A stretch of DNA of 64,000 bases from Limenecus sp048360435 (GTDB lineage Bacteria > Cyanobacteriota > Vampirovibrionia > Gastranaerophilales > Gastranaerophilaceae): positions 62,001-126,000 of the forward strand of contig DBGCOP010000002.1 of NCBI GenBank assembly GCA_048360435.1, given 5' to 3'. Shown here one piece after another: positions 60,178 through 64,000 of this stretch. The translations under genes and the position numbers were made by a program. A model generated the notes under the pieces. The model saw only the letters and a program-made list of their open reading frames with translations, was not told the origin of the DNA and made no database searches. Each line of letters starts with the position of its first letter. Position 1 is the first letter of the stretch.

Positions 60178-61491
60178 ATGTCCGAAGAAAATATACAAAA
60201 AAATAAAGTTGATGTGATAGTAGTCGGATCAGGTCCGGCAGGAGTCAGTGCTGCAATTACTGTTGCAAGAGGCGGAAAAAAAGTGGTGCTTGTTGAAAGA
60301 GGTTCTTTTTCAGGTTCAAAAAATATGTATGGCGGAGTTGTTTATTCACATGCTGCTGAAGAAATTTTTCCGAATTTTAAGGAAACAGCTCCCATAGAGA
60401 GATTTGTCGGTTCACACAATTATGTTTTGATGTCTGAAGATGATGCGACAACAATTTCATACAAAAATTATAAAGATAAAGAAAATTCGTTTGTTACAAT
60501 CAGAGCAAAATGGGATAAATGGTGTGTTGAAGAAGCAATGAAAGAGGGTGTATATTTTGCACCTGATACACTTGTCAAAGAGCTCATTGTAAAAGAAGGA
60601 AAAGTTGTCGGGATAACAACAGATATTGAAGATTATTTTGCAGACATTGTGATAATAGCAGACGGGGTTAATTCTTTGCTGGCAAAACAATTAAGACTTC
60701 GTGATGAAATAAAACCAAAACATGTTGCTCTTGGTGTTAAAGAGGTCATAAAACTGCCTGCTGAGGTTATTAATACACGTTTTGGCTTAATAAATAATGA
60801 GGGTGCTGCTTATGAATTTGTAGGCGGTCCTTTGGAGGGAATGTTCGGGCTTGGATTTATTTATACAAACAAAGATTCTGTGTCAGTCGGAATGGGTGTT
60901 TCGCTTGAAGATTTGAAAAGCAAAAAGATTAAACCTTATGAACTTCTTGAAAAATTTAAATCAAACCCTTCTGTGTCAAAGTTTATTGAAGGCGGAGAAC
61001 TTTTAGAATATTCGGCTCATCTTATCCCCGAAGGTGGATACAAATGCCTGCCAAAATTGTATACAGACGGGGCCATGATTGTTGGTGATGCGGCAATGCT
61101 TGTAAACAATGTACATTTTGAAGGCACAAATTTTGCTATGATTAGCGGAAAGTTTGCCGGCGAAACTGCTTTGGAGGCGATTGAACATAATGATTTTTCT
61201 GCAAACAGGCTTTATTTATACGATAAAAAGTTACGCAACAGCTTTATTTTGAAAGACTTGAAAACCTATAAGGATGTTGTTTCTGTTTTGTCAACAAGAA
61301 CTAATTCTTTTTTGGGTTATTACCCAAAACAGGTTAATGAATTTTTTAAGATATTTACAACAGCAGACGGAAAAGAAAAACGTACAAAATTTCTTAAGTT
61401 TACAAAAAACTTTTTCAGAAAAAGAAGCCTGGCACAACTTTTTAATGATGGGGTTGCAGGAATAAAACTGATTTTTGGCATTTTGAAATAA
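60178..61491 (+). CDS. fixC: FixC-like electron-transfer flavoprotein:quinone oxidoreductase
   Basis: A 437-aa FAD protein. The Rossmann motif VDVIVVGSGPAGVSAAITVARGG is followed by GSKNMYGGVVYSH, an internal DIVIIADGVNSLLAKQLRL and GLGFIYTNKDSVSVGMGVS, then the FAD site LYTDGAMIVGDAAMLVNN. With FixX it passes electrons from an ETF (FixAB) to quinone. fixA and fixB are not in the window. TATAAT near 60139 and AGGGGAG about 13 nt upstream of the ATG suggest a new transcription unit. Confidence 0.92.
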   Translation: MSEENIQKNKVDVIVVGSGPAGVSAAITVARGGKKVVLVERGSFSGSKNMYGGVVYSHAAEEIFPNFKETAPIERFVGSHNYVLMSEDDATTISYKNYKDKENSFVTIRAKWDKWCVEEAMKEGVYFAPDTLVKELIVKEGKVVGITTDIEDYFADIVIIADGVNSLLAKQLRLRDEIKPKHVALGVKEVIKLPAEVINTRFGLINNEGAAYEFVGGPLEGMFGLGFIYTNKDSVSVGMGVSLEDLKSKKIKPYELLEKFKSNPSVSKFIEGGELLEYSAHLIPEGGYKCLPKLYTDGAMIVGDAAMLVNNVHFEGTNFAMISGKFAGETALEAIEHNDFSANRLYLYDKKLRNSFILKDLKTYKDVVSVLSTRTNSFLGYYPKQVNEFFKIFTTADGKEKRTKFLKFTKNFFRKRSLAQLFNDGVAGIKLIFGILK

Positions 61492-61504
61492 TACGGGAAC
61501 GACT

Positions 61505-61792
61505 ATGGATAATAAAATACCTGAAAATATTGAAGATAAACTCTATAAACTTAAATATAAAACAGATTCTCGATGTCATTTGAACCCTGACAAATCAAAA
61601 TGCTTGCAATGTATAGATAAAATCTGTACAATAGTATGTCCGGCTAATGTTTATAATTATAACGAAGCTGAAAAAAAATTGACTGTCAGTTATGAGAAAT
61701 GTTTGGAATGCGGTGCTTGCAGAATAATTTGCAAAAATCTGGATTGGACATATCCAAAAAGCGGCAAAGGTGTAAATTTTAAAAATTCATGA
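61505..61792 (+). CDS. fixX: FixX-like ferredoxin
   Basis: A 95-aa ferredoxin-like partner of FixC. Cysteines: C.QC..KICTIVCPANVY then CLECGACRIIC, followed by the FixX-type ending LDWTYPKSGKGVNFKNS. The first cluster may be degenerate; the second Cys group can hold a 4Fe-4S centre. It starts 13 nt after fixC, so the two form one operon. Confidence 0.92.
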   Translation: MDNKIPENIEDKLYKLKYKTDSRCHLNPDKSKCLQCIDKICTIVCPANVYNYNEAEKKLTVSYEKCLECGACRIICKNLDWTYPKSGKGVNFKNS

Positions 61793-61808
61793 AATAAAGG
61801 AGAGAAGT

Positions 61809-62198
61809 ATGAAAGAAGAGTATAGCGAAAATTATCGCAGATGGTATGACAAAGATCCTTTGTTATCCAAAACAATGCATACCCTGGAAAACTCTGATGA
61901 TGAAACACAGATTAAAGTAGCATTAAATTTAATAAAAATTTTGATAGAACATAACATTTCTGAAAATACATATACAGGCGTTGAAGATATGCTTTCGGCT
62001 GTTGAAGACGGTCTTGTGGAAAGAGGAAACAACAGATGGTATGATCTTGATACAACTGTAAGAACAGCTATCAATATGCTCGAAAACAGCCCTGCTGTTG
62101 TTCAAAAAGCAGTTGCCAAAGAAATGGCAAAAATGGTTGTTGATAAAATTAAAGAAGATAAAGACGAACAAGAAGCTGAGGAAGAAGAAAACCTTTAA
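61809..62198 (+). CDS. Unknown protein with internal 37-aa duplication
   Basis: A 129-aa helical acidic protein. Residues 11-47 and 76-112 are a tandem duplication: each begins RWYD.D and has LENS at the same place (13 of 37 identical, no gap). A helical linker (TYTGVEDMLSAVEDGL) joins them and the C-terminus is Glu-rich. SD AAGGAG precedes the ATG. It lies 16 nt after fixX, so it may belong to that operon; the function is unknown. Confidence 0.7.
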   Translation: MKEEYSENYRRWYDKDPLLSKTMHTLENSDDETQIKVALNLIKILIEHNISENTYTGVEDMLSAVEDGLVERGNNRWYDLDTTVRTAINMLENSPAVVQKAVAKEMAKMVVDKIKEDKDEQEAEEEENL

Positions 62199-62204
62199 TT
62201 TGTC

Positions 62205-64000
62205 ATGGAAAAGCTCTGGAAAATAAAAAATAATAAAAACTATACAGAAATTCCAAAGGAAATCAGAGATATTGCCGGAAATAAAATTCTGGCAAATCTT
62301 TTATTACAAAGAGGATTGGATTCTCCAAAAAAAATAAATGAATTTTTAAATCCTGAAAAAATGAAAATTTCTTCTCCTTTTGTTTTTACTGATATGCAAA
62401 AATCCGTGGAGAGAATTTTTGAAGCAATTGATAAACAGGAAAAAATTATAATTTACGGTGATTTTGATTGTGACGGTGTGACATCTACTTCTCTTCTTTT
62501 AAAAACACTGATACATTTGAATGCAAATGTGGAATATTACATTCCAAACCGTGAAAATGAAAACCATGGATTAAATACAAAAGCTCTGGTTAAATTGATA
62601 GCCAAACACAAAGCCAAATTGATTATCACCGTAGATTGCGGAGTCAGTGATGTTGAGCAGGTGAGTTTTGCAAACGGTTTTAAAGTGGATGTTATAATAA
62701 CCGACCACCACGAAGCACCTGAAATTTTACCAGAGGCTTTTTCGATAATTAATCCTAAGGCAATTAATTCTCTTGATAAAGAGTTGGATATAGAAACAAT
62801 TCAGGCGTTAAACCAGCTTGCAGGCGTGGGAGTTGCTTTTAAACTTGCGTGTGCACTTTTGGAGAAAACAAAAGATTACGATTTTGCGAATGAGCTTCTT
62901 CCTCTTGTTGCTGTTGGAACAATTGCTGATGTTGTTCCTATCTTGTATGAAAACAGAAGCTTTGTACATGCAGGGCTGAATCTTATAGAAGCCGGAAAAA
63001 ATGCAGGATTAAGAGTTTTGCTTGAAAAAAGCGGATATGACCTAAAAAACGGAATAAGTTCTGAAAACATCGCTTTTGGTGTAGCTCCAAGAATCAATGC
63101 AGCAGGTCGTCTTGATACTGTTGAAAATGCTGTCAAACTTTTGACCTCGGAGAATCTTTCTGAAATAGAAATATGCTCTGAAGAACTTAACAATTTTAAT
63201 AGAATACGTCAGGATTTGTGTGACAACATATATCAAGAAGCCCTGGAAATGATTCAAAATGAACCTGCCTCGAATTCAATAATTTTGTATAAAGCTGATT
63301 GGCATATAGGAATAATCGGAATTGTTGCTTCCAAATTGGTAGAAAAATTTTATAAACCCGTATTTTTGATGACAAAAGATGAAAATACCGGTTTTATCAG
63401 ATGTTCATCAAGAAGCATACCGGAAGTTCATATACGTGATGTAATCGCACAAAATTCAGAATTGTTTGAATATTTTGGAGGACATGCGCAGGCTGCGGGT
63501 CTTGTTTTTGATTCTTCAAAAAATAAATTTGAAAAGATTAAAGAAGCTTTGAATAGCTCTATTTCTTTGCAATTAGACGGCAAAGAGCTTGTGCCTTCGG
63601 TGGAAATTGATATGGAACTGGATTCCGATGAAATTTCACTTGATTTAATAGATGAAATAAAAAAACTTGAACCATTCGGAGAAGGTAATAAAATACCATT
63701 GTTTGTTACCAAAAATTTGATATTAAATAGCTTTAAAACAATGGGTGTGAACGGTAATCATCTCAAAATTTTTTGTGAAAATCAAAACGGCAAACCTTTT
63801 GAGTGTGTTTTTTGGAATCACAGTGATTTGAATATCCCCGAAGGGAAGAGCTTTGATGTTGTTTTTTATCCGAAAGTTAATGTATTTAACGGCATAACAA
63901 CTATTCAGCTGGATTTGCAGGATTTGAAGTCTGAATTTTTAATGAAGGAAGAGACTGCTGAGAAAAAAAATAACTTTAAACTTTATGATCACAGAAAAAA
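62205..64000 (+). CDS. recJ: Single-stranded-DNA exonuclease RecJ, 3' truncated by the window
   Basis: About 598 codons are visible from ATG 62205 and the frame is open at the right edge. DHH-family motifs: IIYGDFDCDGVTSTSLLL (DxDxDG), IITVDCGVSD, IITDHHEAPEILPEAFSIINPK, GVGVAFKLACALLE, and DHHA1 elements ADWHIGIIGIVASKLVEKFYKPVFLM and FGGHAQAAGLVF. It degrades 5' ends of ssDNA in repair and recombination. It starts 6 nt after the 129-aa gene. Confidence 0.93.
   Translation, partial: MEKLWKIKNNKNYTEIPKEIRDIAGNKILANLLLQRGLDSPKKINEFLNPEKMKISSPFVFTDMQKSVERIFEAIDKQEKIIIYGDFDCDGVTSTSLLLKTLIHLNANVEYYIPNRENENHGLNTKALVKLIAKHKAKLIITVDCGVSDVEQVSFANGFKVDVIITDHHEAPEILPEAFSIINPKAINSLDKELDIETIQALNQLAGVGVAFKLACALLEKTKDYDFANELLPLVAVGTIADVVPILYENRSFVHAGLNLIEAGKNAGLRVLLEKSGYDLKNGISSENIAFGVAPRINAAGRLDTVENAVKLLTSENLSEIEICSEELNNFNRIRQDLCDNIYQEALEMIQNEPASNSIILYKADWHIGIIGIVASKLVEKFYKPVFLMTKDENTGFIRCSSRSIPEVHIRDVIAQNSELFEYFGGHAQAAGLVFDSSKNKFEKIKEALNSSISLQLDGKELVPSVEIDMELDSDEISLDLIDEIKKLEPFGEGNKIPLFVTKNLILNSFKTMGVNGNHLKIFCENQNGKPFECVFWNHSDLNIPEGKSFDVVFYPKVNVFNGITTIQLDLQDLKSEFLMKEETAEKKNNFKLYDHRK

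Noticed and set aside
1..64000. CRISPR arrays, IS elements, integrases, rRNA or tRNA genes
   Set aside because: No regularly spaced repeats, transposase or integrase motifs, or cloverleaf-like sequences were recognised by eye on either strand.

Overview
The window is AT-rich DNA from a flagellated, diderm-type bacterium. Several features point to a non-photosynthetic relative of cyanobacteria (Melainabacteria/Vampirovibrionia, Gastranaerophilales-like). The ATP synthase beta and epsilon genes form their own pair, efp-accB-accC is one cluster, a probable origin lies beside dnaN, a prepilin starts with the GFSLAE-type leader, and there is a HEAT-repeat protein. This placement is an inference; no rRNA, tRNA, IS element, CRISPR array or prophage was recognised.

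Layout. 0-13.9 kb: the 3' end of a DUF2142 membrane protein, a lexA-like/umuC SOS pair, pyk, fabI, an unknown wHTH protein, dxr, pheS, hisF, a DAHP synthase, an Orn/Lys/Arg decarboxylase and a DUF2085 protein. 14-24 kb: a HEAT-repeat gene, then a long flagellar operon (transglycosylase, flgF, flgG, flgA, flgH, flgI, flgJ, an unknown gene, flgN, flgK, flgL). 24-34 kb: smpB, leuS, DUF1858, a UbiA-family prenyltransferase, a REC/HD-GYP regulator, a PPC protein and a fused CDF transporter-CBS-CorC protein. 34-45 kb, nearly all minus strand: glgA, a glycine-rich prepilin, scpA, smc, accC, accB, efp. 45-50 kb: folK, an HI0933-family flavoprotein, flagellin, a REC-like/degenerate GGDEF protein and an isochorismatase-family hydrolase. 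50-64 kb, all plus strand: a probable oriC, dnaN, thrB, atpD-atpC, dapF, a peptide-type ABC ATPase, ppdK, fixC-fixX and the start of recJ.

The most interesting pattern is a dispersed set of four small divergent modules (9.5-9.9, 24.4-25.0, 33.3-33.9 and 41.9-42.4 kb). Each has a 51-73 aa DNA-binding protein on the plus strand, a 55-80 aa helical protein on the minus strand, and palindromes or repeats between them. The parts are shuffled: modules A and B share the small protein but have unrelated regulators, while B and C share the regulator but have unrelated small proteins. A second signal is the intergenic region at 50.24-50.55 kb. It has several DnaA-box-like TTATACA sites and an AT-rich stretch next to dnaN. 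It lies near a switch from mainly minus-strand to only plus-strand genes, and plus-strand codon third positions change from A-rich to T-rich across it. A third is a group of genes with a TATAAT-like box exactly 6 nt before the ATG and no Shine-Dalgarno sequence, suggesting leaderless mRNAs. The clearest is the lexA-like gene, whose promoter carries a perfect TATAGAC-N4-GTCTATA operator.
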